From assembly GCA_965601665.1 (NCBI GenBank), contig OZ271833.1, positions 1,860,001-1,924,000 on the forward strand: DNA of 64,000 nucleotides, written 5' to 3'. Position 1 is the stretch's first letter. Each line of letters opens with the position of its first letter. The stretch is from JANQNX01 sp965601665 (GTDB lineage: Bacteria; Pseudomonadota; Gammaproteobacteria; Eutrophobiales; Eutrophobiaceae). The translations under genes and the position numbers were made by a program. Shown one piece after another: positions 10,501 through 17,556 of the stretch. The notes beneath the pieces were generated by a model. That model ran no database searches. It saw only the letters and a list, made by a program, of their open reading frames with translations, and was not told the DNA's origin.

Positions 10501-12459
10501 CGTGCCCCCAACTGCACCGCTCAGCGTCACACTACCGCTATCGGCATCCAGGTTCAGGCTCTGTGCCCCATCCACTGTGCTGCTGAAACTGATGTTACCG
10601 TCTGTGCTGTCATTATCCGCATCACTGTCTACACTGATACCAGCACCCACCAAATCTACCGCACCGATGAACGCGATAGTCCCATCATCACTCGTGTAAC
10701 TCGTCCCGTTCAGATCGATGTTCGTGCCCGTGTAAGTCTGTGCCCCACTCGTGCTCACATTCCCCAGGTCAAGCTGTGAGCCAGAAATCATCACACCTCC
10801 CCCCTGAATCGTGTCTCCACTATGCATCATGAAGTCACCCATTCCATTGGAGTCAAAGTCAGCAGTCAGGGTAATGGCACCGGTATTCGTTGTGATACTT
10901 GAACCAGCCTCAAGCGTAATATGACGATCCGCTTCAAAGGTAATCGAACCGCCACCGGAAGCTTGAAAAGTAGGCGTTCCGCCGCTACTGAAGGTGATAT
11001 CGCGATCGGCATCAAGCGTGAGATCATTAGCCGTAGCCCAGGCGATATCAACGTCATTGTCCACAGTGATATCACCATTGCCGCCGCTCCCCGTGGTCTC
11101 GATTTCCAGAGATCCCGTATTCGTCAGAAAATCCACGATATCGCCATCATTGAGTGTATTAGCGTTGGTCGGACTGCTGCCAATCGCACTCCCGCTTCCA
11201 TCCTGGATGGTGATGTCGTTAGGATCGATCAGAAAGGTGCCGGAGTTACCTGACGGCGCAGAGATGTCTACGGCCCGGAACCAGTTGGGGAAAAGCCATG
11301 ATTCCTTGCCTGACACTTCAACAAAACCACCATCACCTGCAAGTACACCGCCACGTGCGCTGATCTTGCCGAAAAAAGCAGTATCCTGATCCGCCCAAAC
11401 AATGACTTTCCCCCCATTACCACTAGTCACAGCATCAGCGCTTATAAAGACCTTTTCTCCGACTGTGTTTGTTTGCGCATTTTTAATATCAGGATTCTTA
11501 CCCTTTAAATCTCCACCAATTAAAACCTCGCCGCCACCAACATCACCGGATACATCTATTCTGGCCTCATCGACTAGCGCGATCGTTTCGCCCAGGACCA
11601 TCACTTGTCCACCCGTCTCACCGCTATCTTTGCCGGAAGCATCCAGCGTACCTGAGACCTGTACTGTGCCGTGATCGCCACCGGAAAGAATGATCCGGCC
11701 TTGTTTATTGAACGCGCTGGTAGCACGGCTAATGCCTTCGTGATTGATGGCTAAGGCATAAGGATTATTTCCGGCTGTTTTGAGTTCTATCTTCGCCGCT
11801 TCGATCAGACCTTTTTGATCGATACGACCGTCGTTATCCGTCACGCGTACGGCCAAGCGATCATCGCCACTGGCTTTTAATAAGACATCTTTACCGCCAG
11901 CGAGGCCGACCTGACCACTGGCGTTAATTGTACCGCTGTTATCAACATGCCGGGCAATCAAAAATACGTCGCCATCGCCGCCGTTAATCGTGCCGAGGTT
12001 TTCAATCTTGTTTTGGCTATCACCGATGAAGTTGAGATCACCGCCATTCATAAATGCCGCGTTATCGACATCCAGCGTTGAGGCAATGAAACTTTGGGTA
12101 TTAATATTCGCACCGGCACCAACGACGATGCCATTAGGGTTGATCAGATAAACATGCCCATTGGCTTTCAGATCACCCAGTAACGAAGAAAGGTTACCGG
12201 TGACTACGCGGTTCAATGCGGCGGAAGTATTGCTGGGTTGAATAAATTTAGTCAGTTCGCCATTCGCAATAGAAAAATCCTGCCAGTTAATAATGACACG
12301 GTCGCTGAGCTGATTGATATTGAGCTGATTTCCGGCGCGATTAAAACCTGCATGTCCGGCAACGATTTGTTCCCCGGATGGGTTAGCGCTAACACTACTC
12401 GTAAAAACGAGTAAAAATGTGGCAAGAAAAATAACAACTTGTTTAAGTCGAATATTCAT
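4537..12459 (-). CDS. Giant TpsA exoprotein with filamentous-haemagglutinin-type TPS domain and RTX-like C-terminal repeats
   Basis: 2640-aa predicted secreted protein. A signal peptide (1-25, cut after SVSA) precedes the TPS secretion domain (about 26-160), with N-W-Q-D-F at 58-62 and the diagnostic NPNG at 107-110. The middle is Thr/Ser/Gly/Asp-rich beta-helix sequence and includes four tandem ~104-residue repeats. Towards the C-terminus there are Gly-Asp-rich GGxGxDxF-like repeats resembling RTX calcium-binding turns. The end is a basic, aromatic segment followed by the acidic tail DEDDDEE. No cysteine was seen. The ATG at 12459 follows a strong GAGGAGG site. An adhesin or haemolysin role is likely from the family but not shown. 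The length and low complexity generate many spurious plus-strand ORFs. Confidence 0.93.
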   Translation of the reverse strand: MNIRLKQVVIFLATFLLVFTSSVSANPSGEQIVAGHAGFNRAGNQLNINQLSDRVIINWQDFSIANGELTKFIQPSNTSAALNRVVTGNLSSLLGDLKANGHVYLINPNGIVVGAGANINTQSFIASTLDVDNAAFMNGGDLNFIGDSQNKIENLGTINGGDGDVFLIARHVDNSGTINASGQVGLAGGKDVLLKASGDDRLAVRVTDNDGRIDQKGLIEAAKIELKTAGNNPYALAINHEGISRATSAFNKQGRIILSGGDHGTVQVSGTLDASGKDSGETGGQVMVLGETIALVDEARIDVSGDVGGGEVLIGGDLKGKNPDIKNAQTNTVGEKVFISADAVTSGNGGKVIVWADQDTAFFGKISARGGVLAGDGGFVEVSGKESWLFPNWFRAVDISAPSGNSGTFLIDPNDITIQDGSGSAIGSSPTNANTLNDGDIVDFLTNTGSLEIETTGSGGNGDITVDNDVDIAWATANDLTLDADRDITFSSGGTPTFQASGGGSITFEADRHITLEAGSSITTNTGAITLTADFDSNGMGDFMMHSGDTIQGGGVMISGSQLDLGNVSTSGAQTYTGTNIDLNGTSYTSDDGTIAFIGAVDLVGAGISVDSDADNDSTDGNISFSSTVDGAQSLNLDADSGSVTLSGAVGGTTKLSSLMVSAASQVDLADVSTTGAQSITGTNIDLNGTSYTSDDGTIAFIGAVDLNAGGAITVDSDADADSTDGNISFSSTVDGGQSLSLDADTGTVTMFGDVGGTTSLSSLLVSAASQVDLANVSTTGAQSITGTNIDLNGTSYVSHDGNIAFIGAVDLVGAGISVDSDADNDSTDGNISFSSTVDGAQSLSLDADTGTVALSGAVGGTTKLSSLMVSAASQVDLANVSTTGAQTITGTNIDLNGTSYASDDGNIMFTGAVDLNASGAVTVNSDADNDSTDGNISFSSTVDGTQDLILNAGTGDVTTNGSIGTGGSSIGALTISGNDINIDANVEASAISLTASEGSDADSIDITGVTLDANGGNIDIATDDLITGGTATLSSSGGANASVTITGETAGSRIEIGDSTAGMTALSLSEAELQDVDSSISEIIIGFDTTQSGTIEVDESGGLQNLNTGLRLRGEAGLVDIDSAIDLGATAGASFTVEGPSDLNGDITTAGGAVTFTDTVNLLANTVVNTGTGVGDINLNGIVTGSNNDLQLISGSGSTTANAALNDIGELTLQENAATSTGAVVLNNNVTASTLTTFGQNYAVSLLGTNNMVTTSTTFNNTGGVVLGNGSGDSLTFSNGVTSTASTTSLAGTVQTANDSTITLGVANLTTDTTLISDEIDLGGAVGGGGFALVLQPDEIGDGIQVGTGATGGADILVIDAAEIGRFTDDTFSQITIGRSDGEHAITVNAASFVDPVTIQTPAGGSITVNGQLDTLAGNDAAAIVLDGAGFTTFLNANVVTAGGAITFSDAVQVGDDASVIVDSTDGGNVSTGATITFDNSVDGHVVSSNGGEALLVNGGTGGTVTFDGAVGSSQPLDTLTVTNSNGTVFNDAVNVGSLVLTDTTDGQAIAFNGNTTITTGLTTTNEGYSLSLTGSSNSVAGETTFNNTGGVTIGNDSSGDAFTFTNGVIIENGVTLRGDSSIVGDLTVKNGGIIAPGSSDTVAGIFNLTGNLTLETGATFKADLNVVSSDTAGVDYDQIKVLGAGQTVELIDGAILDFEINSVPQDDFSADITLIDNNTGNAIVGTFDGMVDGFSDGNPDDLSDGALFTDGDFVGRIEYTRGGGNDVTIFSKTVKVDNPSGSNYTLSRNGNNLEFAISGGSTSAVEFIDSSGSIVLTQYVINAGAGDDSLTVDYGSDAFFPILVIFNGGDADGAADMLTLNHTSPVFDTVTYSSLNSLNDGTIEIIEAVDQVNGTISKGKVQYTGLDTSINPITDNITATNRVFSFTGGAETITLSDNVITTDPLNPPASDSITSISSDLAGGVDFLNPTVGGSLTIETRLGAGTGPDTVNIGLLTPVLGPLDPAFDASLTVNGDSNAGTGDTINLNGTLSVQSGALSFTGNEINFNTGEINSGGGQVYNATDTVTTESITFNDSVTFNGDFNIRTNKVSKNDVMDPGKITDLQTNSVTATFNAEATFNNNLIIESSTVETTDQTTGETTIETNGVTTTFNDTLNFNSDSSVESNLTVENAAFSKTIDVSGVTTSIEEITSGTHSDMNITVNGSVNAENSTFTGGAGNETFNFVGDSSGTDTLILEALNGGSGDDNFQFFAYDEVTIDTVNGGAGSDDFVFGFSAFLGGTNQGAGSVDRGPGSNSVTINNNIDESGDAGIDRFLFHENGTVTVNGDTNLGDGNDLFDFFDNALVEVNGDLAGGDGDDIFIFEHDANTTGTINGNVNGGDGANQFRFLNASPTIITGDLISGTGVDTFELSRDASIQVTNINSGDGDDIFDLNTNTSIQATNINSGGGDDTFTLQRNASIEATNINSGGGNDNFNLANDSSIQADIDLGTDDDIFKGGNNSAIDGLLDGGSGNDTLEFAAFGLAIDIVLTGPGTIDGFMGTASAISGGFDNINEAIASVINIEDPVGDSEAELFDAFEAFQASLQNEVNNSNNNQSKRGSWKFRSWRDYLKYINDNKRRINSNLWLSYASSFDEDDDEE
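4910..5825 (-). repeat. RTX-like Gly/Asp repeat region inside tpsA
   Basis: This codes for roughly a dozen spaced turns of the form G-G-x-G-x-D-x-F or N-x-F (for example GGSGDDNFQFF, GGDGDDIFIF, GGGDDTFTL). Part of it is a shorter ~27-residue repeat in which x-x-TNINSGxGDDxF recurs three times. Such glycine-aspartate turns resemble the calcium-binding nonapeptides of RTX proteins, but spacing is irregular (about 27-45 residues), so calcium binding is an inference. Confidence 0.6.
9560..10775 (-). repeat. Four tandem ~312-bp repeats inside tpsA
   Basis: Four consecutive units of about 104 residues, each starting near xVSTTGAQ and containing TGTNIDLNGTSY, then DGNISFSSTVDG and VSAASQVDLA. On the plus strand, unit boundaries fall near 10768, 10450, 10137 and 9830. 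Units 1 and 3 share VGAGISVDSDADND and VGGTTKL. Units 2 and 4 have NAGGAITV/NASGAVTV instead. This A-B-A-B pattern suggests that a ~625-bp pair was duplicated. Confidence 0.88.
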
Positions 12460-12499
12460 ACCCCCTCCTCAGAACGAGTAATCCAGCCCTCTATTGTTA

Positions 12500-12541
12500 A
12501 TTATTAAGTTATTAACCGTTTAAAACATTGACCTATATCAA
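12500..12541 (-). promoter_or_regulatory. Candidate FNR/Anr-type box and -10 element of tpsA
   Basis: On the minus strand, TTGATATAGGTCAA (12541-12528) matches the FNR consensus TTGAT-N4-ATCAA at all but one position. AATAAT at 12505-12500 matches the sigma-70 -10 box at 5 of 6. If that -10 is used, +1 falls near 12493 and the box is centred at about -41.5, the class II activator position. The leader to the ATG would be about 34 nt. No genome-wide check was possible. Confidence 0.45.
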
Positions 12542-12591
12542 GCTTCATTGAGAAATTATTAATAGGGATACTAAAAGGTAAGGGCTGATTG

Positions 12592-12964
12592 CTATTTATT
12601 GTAGAGGAAACTGTTGCTGGCTAACTGATCAACAATATCCATATAATGATCGATTAAGTAGATACGACCATTGGCATGAAGATCGCCCAGCAAAGCGGAG
12701 GGGCTACCGGAAATCACACGATTTAGTGCCGCCGCACTGCTATTCGGCTGGATGAATTTGGTCAGGTCGCCACCGGCATTGGAGAAATCCTACCAATTGA
12801 TGATTACGCGCTGTGTACCCTGCATAATCACCAGGTTACTGCCATTGCGAGCAAACTGCGCCTGGTCGGCGATGACCTGTTCGCCTGTCGGGCTGGCATG
12901 AGCACCACTGAATACGGTCAAAAAAACTGCACAGAGAAAAAAGCCCGGCTTTGATATTGTTCAT
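12592..12964 (-). pseudogene. Decayed 5' fragment of a second tpsA gene
   Basis: Translation on the minus strand recovers a TPS-domain N-terminus close to that of the neighbouring intact TpsA: SPTGEQVIADQAQFARNGS, then RVIINW-stop-DF, TKFIQPNSSAAALNRV and LLGDLHANGRIYLI. There are three lesions. The ATG at 12964 is out of frame with the rest of the signal peptide, the shift lying near a run of seven A/T around 12920. The conserved Q of N-W-Q-D is a TAG stop near 12791. Homology ends just where NPNG should follow, giving an unrelated tail and a stop at 12592. The remaining DNA to 13105 has no gene; a TTAGCC/GGCTAA hairpin is at 13058-13073, without a T-run. Confidence 0.85.
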
Positions 12965-13105
12965 TTGTATGGCTTATTTGGTGTAGTCTACCCACTACAC
13001 TTCATAGCTTGTCATACAACTGTGATTTCCGTCATAGTTTGCCAATAACATAAGCGCTTAGCCATGAGGCTAAACGGCTTGTTAACGGGAAATAACTGAC
13101 CTAGT

Positions 13106-13825
13106 CTAGTCTTTACCCAGTGGAGACTTTATCAGGTTGCCAGGACCAAGCACACCGTCACCACGGGCAACCAGGTAAGCATAAAGGTTATCAAGATTAT
13201 CCATGACGCGGATATTGGTTTTGTGCGGCCGCATCATCGTGCCTGAGCGACCGTTGGTAACGACATCGACAAACTCTGCCTTGCTCAGTTTCTGGGTGAC
13301 ACTCACTGCGAGGTTAGGGCCTACCGCACCTATACCGCCCTTGCCGTGACAGGCGCCACAGCCACCGCCATTATAGGTTTTCCAGCCTTCTACGGCATTG
13401 TCGCTAATCGTGCCTGCGACCAATTGATAAGGCTTGTCGGCGGATACGATGTCTGCCGTTGCTGCGCCGGTATCTGCCTTGGCACTATCGACAGCAGCCT
13501 GCAAGCTCGTGGTTGCGTTTGCGGCTTCCTGCTTCAAATCAGTCATCGCCTGTTCGGCGTTAGCCTGGATGGTATCAACGACGGCCTGCATTTGTTCTGT
13601 TGCTGCGGTCACCGTATCCTCGCTATTTACGACAGCCTCTTCGATTACGTCCGCGGTATTCTCTTCAATCGTAGCGATACTCTGCTTTGCTTCTTCTTTA
13701 GCAGTTCCAATACTGCTATTCGCCTGATCAGAAATAGTTTGAGATGTCGATTGTTCACCTTCGCTGCAACCATAGGCAACAGCAAGGAGAGACAGCAAGT
13801 AAAAACTGTGTCTGCTAACCAGCAA
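13106..13825 (-). CDS. c-type cytochrome with N-terminal lipobox and long coiled coil
   Basis: 239-aa exported monohaem cytochrome. The N-terminus is hydrophobic and ends in A-Y-G-C, a plausible lipobox, followed by about 95 residues rich in Ala, Glu, Gln and Thr that look like a coiled-coil stalk. The haem site C-G-A-C-H follows, and a Met in GTMMRPH is a candidate sixth ligand. There is no ATG near the 5' end: TTG at 13825 (or CTG at 13834) must be used. The upstream lipoprotein stop codon lies 9 nt away in the same reading frame, so translational coupling is likely. The redox partner is unknown; a periplasmic electron-transfer role is inferred. Confidence 0.82.
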   Translation of the reverse strand: MLVSRHSFYLLSLLAVAYGCSEGEQSTSQTISDQANSSIGTAKEEAKQSIATIEENTADVIEEAVVNSEDTVTAATEQMQAVVDTIQANAEQAMTDLKQEAANATTSLQAAVDSAKADTGAATADIVSADKPYQLVAGTISDNAVEGWKTYNGGGCGACHGKGGIGAVGPNLAVSVTQKLSKAEFVDVVTNGRSGTMMRPHKTNIRVMDNLDNLYAYLVARGDGVLGPGNLIKSPLGKD

Positions 13826-13834
13826 TTGAAGCAG

Positions 13835-14083
13835 TTAGTTGTATGGCCAGTTGGCGTAGATTTCGTCCTGGTAAACAACACCCTCGGCTTTTTCAACAGT
13901 ACTGATGTCAAATTCAGCAGGTTCTGCAGGTGCTGGTGAGCTTGCAGCAGGTGCAGCTGGCGTGCTTGCCGCAGGTGCAGCCGGTGCGGCTGCGGTTCCC
14001 TTGTCGCTGTCACCACAGGCGACTAGTGCGAGCATGAAAGATACAAGGACTGACAGCTTGAAAAACTGGTTTAATTGATTCAT
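13835..14083 (-). CDS. Small Ala/Pro-rich lipoprotein
   Basis: 82-aa predicted lipoprotein. A hydrophobic signal ends in the lipobox L-V-A-C, then a low-complexity Ala/Pro/Ser linker runs to about residue 55. The C-terminus is a conserved-looking tyrosine- and tryptophan-containing tail ending in WPYN. The ATG at 14083 is preferred over one 18 nt upstream because AAGGAG sits 7-8 nt before it. It is the first gene of a probable two-gene unit with the cytochrome. No function is recognised; an accessory or anchoring role for the cytochrome is a guess from position. Confidence 0.75.
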   Translation of the reverse strand: MNQLNQFFKLSVLVSFMLALVACGDSDKGTAAAPAAPAASTPAAPAASSPAPAEPAEFDISTVEKAEGVVYQDEIYANWPYN

Positions 14084-14188
14084 CGCTAAACTCCTTCCCA
14101 TGTATATAAAAATATCTGTATGGCGGTATGTTATTTCAGTATTCTGGTTTAATTATTATGTTTATAGCTTATCAGACCGCAGTTCAAG

Positions 14189-15610
14189 ATGAAAACCGGG
14201 CAGATTGAAACATTTTGTGAACAGGTATGGGAAACAAGCATTATTCCCGAACTGGTTGACTACATTCGCGTACCTAACAAGTCACCCATGTTTGACCCCG
14301 ACTGGGAACAACACGGGTACATGGAACAGGTTGTTCAACAATTTGTTAACTGGGCTGAAGCCTTGCAGTTGACAGGCATCTCGATAGAGGTTGTGCGCCT
14401 GCCGGAGAGAACCCCATTGATATACATGGAGGTCGCCGGACAGAGTGATAACACGGTGTTGTTGTACGGACACCTGGATAAACAACCGGAAATGACAGGC
14501 TGGCGCGAAGACCTTGGTCCGTGGCAACCGGTACTTGTGCAGGACAGGCTTTATGGGCGCGGTGGCGCTGACGATGGCTATGCAATGTTTTCATCTCTGC
14601 TCGCGATCAAGGCGCTACAGGAACAGGGAATGGCGCATTCTCGCTGCGTGGTCATCATCGAGGCATGTGAGGAGAGTGGCAGTTTTGATCTGCCCTATTA
14701 TATTGACCACCTGGCTGATCGCATCGGCAAACCCGAACTGGTCATATGCCTTGACTCCGGGTGCGGAAATTATGAACAACTCTGGGCCACAACATCTCTG
14801 CGCGGCTTGATCGGAGGGACGTTAACAATTGAAGTTATGGATGAAGGCATCCACTCCGGAGATGCCAGCGGCATTGTACCTTCCAGCTTTCGAATCTTGC
14901 GACAGCTACTTGACCGCGTTGAAGACCCGGTAAGCGGAAACATCAGCCACGAGGAATTCAATGTGCCCATCCCGGCCAAGCGTGTTGAACAGGCACAACA
15001 GGCTGCAGCAATGCTGGGTGATGCCATATTTAATCGCTTCCCGGTGAAAAAGGGCCTGCAACCCGTACATGACGACCCGACTGAATTAATACTCAACCGC
15101 AGCTGGCGACCAGCGCTTTCCTATATTGGCATACAGGGCATACCCGATGTTGAATCAGCCGGCAATGTGTTAAGACCTGCCACCGCTATCAAGCTATCAA
15201 TGCGACTCCCACCAACCTGTGATGCCGACAGAGCAAGCAGAAAACTCGAACAACTATTGACAACGAGCCCTCCTTACGGCGCCAGGGTCAGTTTTAAACC
15301 GGACTGGGCCGCAGGTGGCTGGATGGCGCCGGAAGTCGCACCATGGCTTGAACAGGCGATGGAAGAGGCCTCCATGCAATTTTTCAACAAGCCTGCAGTG
15401 CATATGGGTGAAGGCTGGTCGATCCCGTTCATGGGTATGTTGGGCGAAAAATTTCCTGATGCACAGTTCCTGATAACCGGTGTGCTTGGTCCTGGCTCCA
15501 ATGCCCATGGTCCAAATGAATTCCTGCATATCCCGATGGCAAAAAAGTTGACCTGCTGTGTTGCGCGGGTCATTGCCAGTCATTACCAGCAGTTTAAACA
15601 AGTCGCCTGA
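14189..15610 (+). CDS. M20 family metallopeptidase (dipeptidase-like)
   Basis: 473-aa cytosolic zinc hydrolase of the M20/M25/M40 clan. The metal-site motifs appear in order: GHLDKQPE (His and Asp ligands, with the Asp-x-Gln/Pro variant), YGRGGADDGY (bridging Asp), the catalytic EACEESGS (Glu-Glu), CLDSGCG (Asp) and a C-terminal HGPNEFLHIP (His). A dimerisation-type insertion lies between about 210 and 330. Members hydrolyse dipeptides or N-acyl amino acids; the substrate cannot be assigned. The gene runs directly into speA, whose start lies just after this stop. Confidence 0.88.
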   Translation: MKTGQIETFCEQVWETSIIPELVDYIRVPNKSPMFDPDWEQHGYMEQVVQQFVNWAEALQLTGISIEVVRLPERTPLIYMEVAGQSDNTVLLYGHLDKQPEMTGWREDLGPWQPVLVQDRLYGRGGADDGYAMFSSLLAIKALQEQGMAHSRCVVIIEACEESGSFDLPYYIDHLADRIGKPELVICLDSGCGNYEQLWATTSLRGLIGGTLTIEVMDEGIHSGDASGIVPSSFRILRQLLDRVEDPVSGNISHEEFNVPIPAKRVEQAQQAAAMLGDAIFNRFPVKKGLQPVHDDPTELILNRSWRPALSYIGIQGIPDVESAGNVLRPATAIKLSMRLPPTCDADRASRKLEQLLTTSPPYGARVSFKPDWAAGGWMAPEVAPWLEQAMEEASMQFFNKPAVHMGEGWSIPFMGMLGEKFPDAQFLITGVLGPGSNAHGPNEFLHIPMAKKLTCCVARVIASHYQQFKQVA

Positions 15611-15635
15611 CATGGCATGGTCAAGGGAACAAACC

Positions 15636-17486
15636 ATGGCGCTATACAATGTGTCAGCGTGGTCAAGTGGCTACGTAGATATTAATGAACAAGGGCATCT
15701 ATGCGTCCAGCAAGATGCTGACAAGCCGCGGACCCGGATTGATTTAATCAAACTGGTTCAGCAACTGGAGCGGGAAGGCCTGTCGCTACCTATCCTCATC
15801 CGCTTCTCTGACATATTAAAGGATCGGGTACGTGGGCTGATTGATGCATTTCAAAAGGCTATTACCGAACATGATTATGATGCCGGTTATACCGCTGTTT
15901 ATCCTGTTAAGGTCAATCAGCAACGCCGCGTCATTGAGGACATCATTGCAGCAGGCGAAGATAAGGTCGGACTTGAGTCCGGCAGTAAACCTGAATTACT
16001 GATCAATATCGCCCTGGCAAGACATGGCAGCAAACTTGTCTGCAACGGTTACAAGGACAGCGAATATATTCGACTGGCCCTGATCTCCATGCAGCTCGGT
16101 TTCGACACCTACATCGTTGTGGAAAAACTGTCTGAACTACGCGAGATACTGGCATGTGCGCAGCAATTGCAAGTCACGCCTAAACTTGGCATCAGGGTAC
16201 GCCTGTCCTCCATCGCTAATGGTAACTGGCAAAACACTGGCGGAGAAAAATCCAAGTTTGGTTTACATGCAAACCAGGTACTGGCAACGATAGAAACACT
16301 TAAACAGCATGGCAAGTTGGAGACACTGCGATTATTACATTTCCATATTGGCTCGCAAGTCGCCAATTTACAGGACCTGCAGCGCGGCATGGTTGAAGGT
16401 CTTCGTTTCTATGTACAGCTAAAACGACAAGGAGTACCCATCGATTGCCTGGATATCGGTGGCGGGTTAGGCATAGATTATGAGGGCACCAGGACGAACC
16501 GCTTGAATTCAATGAACTACTCGGTTGCAGAATACGCACAGCTGGTAGTAGCGACGGCGAATACTATTTGCTTGGAAGCCGGGGTTGAAGCACCACATAT
16601 TATTAGCGAGTCCGGTCGTGCCATGACCGCACATCATGCCATGTTGGTCACCAACATTATTGATGTTGAAAACCCGATTGGACAGAGCGTAGACGAGCCT
16701 AGCTTGCGCGGCAAACAAAGCTTGATTGATGCGTATCTCGAATTATTACAACACTGTGGATCTAACCCGATTGATGCAAGCTACCGTGAATGTATGCAGC
16801 TATACCAGACAGCGCGACAACAATTCAGCAACGGCGATCTCGACCTGCAGCAGTGGGCTGATATCGACGAGTTGTATTACGCCGTGTTGAAGAAGCTAAA
16901 CGCTTTGAACCATGACAATGGGGCGCTGAGCAACGAACTTGGTGAAAAACTGGCATCGAAATACTTTGCCAACTTTTCATTATTCCAGAGCATGCCCGAT
17001 ACCTGGGCCATCGACCAGGTATTTCCCATTGTACCGCTACAAAGGCTGCTGGAAAAACCCGGGCATCGCTGTACCTTGCAGGATCTTACCTGCGATTCTG
17101 ATGGACGTGTCGACTTTTATGTTGATGGTGAAGGCATAGAAACCAGCCTACCTATCCACGCCATTGAAGAAGATGAACCATACCTGATTGGTATTTTTTT
17201 ACTGGGCGCCTACCAGGAAATCCTTGGTGATATACATAATCTTTTCGGGGATAGCGCCTCCGTGAATGTCAGTATCTCCAGGGAGGGTGAACTGGAGTTA
17301 TCCGAGCTTGATTTTGGCGACAAGGTCGTCGACCTGTTTCAGACTATACATATCGATCCGGACAGGCTACGACAGCGTTACAAACACTTAATAAACAATA
17401 GCAGTATGGATAGCGAGAAAAAAAACATGCTGCTTGAACAGCTTTTGCACGGACTTGACGGCTATACCTACCTGGAAGAAGACTGA
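15636..17486 (+). CDS. speA: Biosynthetic arginine decarboxylase
   Basis: PLP enzyme converting arginine to agmatine, the first step of the agmatine route to putrescine. The PLP-lysine motif V-Y-P-V-K-V-N-Q is in the first quarter. HFHIGSQ and the glycine-rich DIGGGLGIDYEGT (phosphate binding) follow, then SGRAMTAHH and the C-terminal YLIGIFLLGAYQEILGD region with its aspartates. From ATG 15636 the protein is 616 aa. That start is chosen because AAGGGA precedes it by about 9 nt; ATG 15612 (8 residues longer) is possible. It follows the M20 peptidase by 25 bp on the same strand, so cotranscription is likely. Confidence 0.95.
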   Translation: MALYNVSAWSSGYVDINEQGHLCVQQDADKPRTRIDLIKLVQQLEREGLSLPILIRFSDILKDRVRGLIDAFQKAITEHDYDAGYTAVYPVKVNQQRRVIEDIIAAGEDKVGLESGSKPELLINIALARHGSKLVCNGYKDSEYIRLALISMQLGFDTYIVVEKLSELREILACAQQLQVTPKLGIRVRLSSIANGNWQNTGGEKSKFGLHANQVLATIETLKQHGKLETLRLLHFHIGSQVANLQDLQRGMVEGLRFYVQLKRQGVPIDCLDIGGGLGIDYEGTRTNRLNSMNYSVAEYAQLVVATANTICLEAGVEAPHIISESGRAMTAHHAMLVTNIIDVENPIGQSVDEPSLRGKQSLIDAYLELLQHCGSNPIDASYRECMQLYQTARQQFSNGDLDLQQWADIDELYYAVLKKLNALNHDNGALSNELGEKLASKYFANFSLFQSMPDTWAIDQVFPIVPLQRLLEKPGHRCTLQDLTCDSDGRVDFYVDGEGIETSLPIHAIEEDEPYLIGIFLLGAYQEILGDIHNLFGDSASVNVSISREGELELSELDFGDKVVDLFQTIHIDPDRLRQRYKHLINNSSMDSEKKNMLLEQLLHGLDGYTYLEED

Positions 17487-17556
17487 GTCTGTGCTATTTT
17501 ACAGCGCTGTTATGTGACTGCTATAACCGATAATCAATGTACTTTGGAGTTTAACT

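Noticed and set aside
9560..10775. Regular repeats that could suggest a CRISPR array
   Set aside because: Units are ~312 bp, in frame, and translate to protein repeats inside one long ORF; there are no short repeat-spacer units.
5305..11674. Many long plus-strand ORFs opposite tpsA (for example 8756-9760, 334 codons)
   Set aside because: They are the complement of a low-complexity Thr/Ser/Asp/Gly-rich gene with biased codons; translations show only Pro/Val/Ser-rich noise and no start signals.
13058..13073. TTAGCC/GGCTAA hairpin as terminator of the cytochrome gene
   Set aside because: No T-run on either strand next to the stem.
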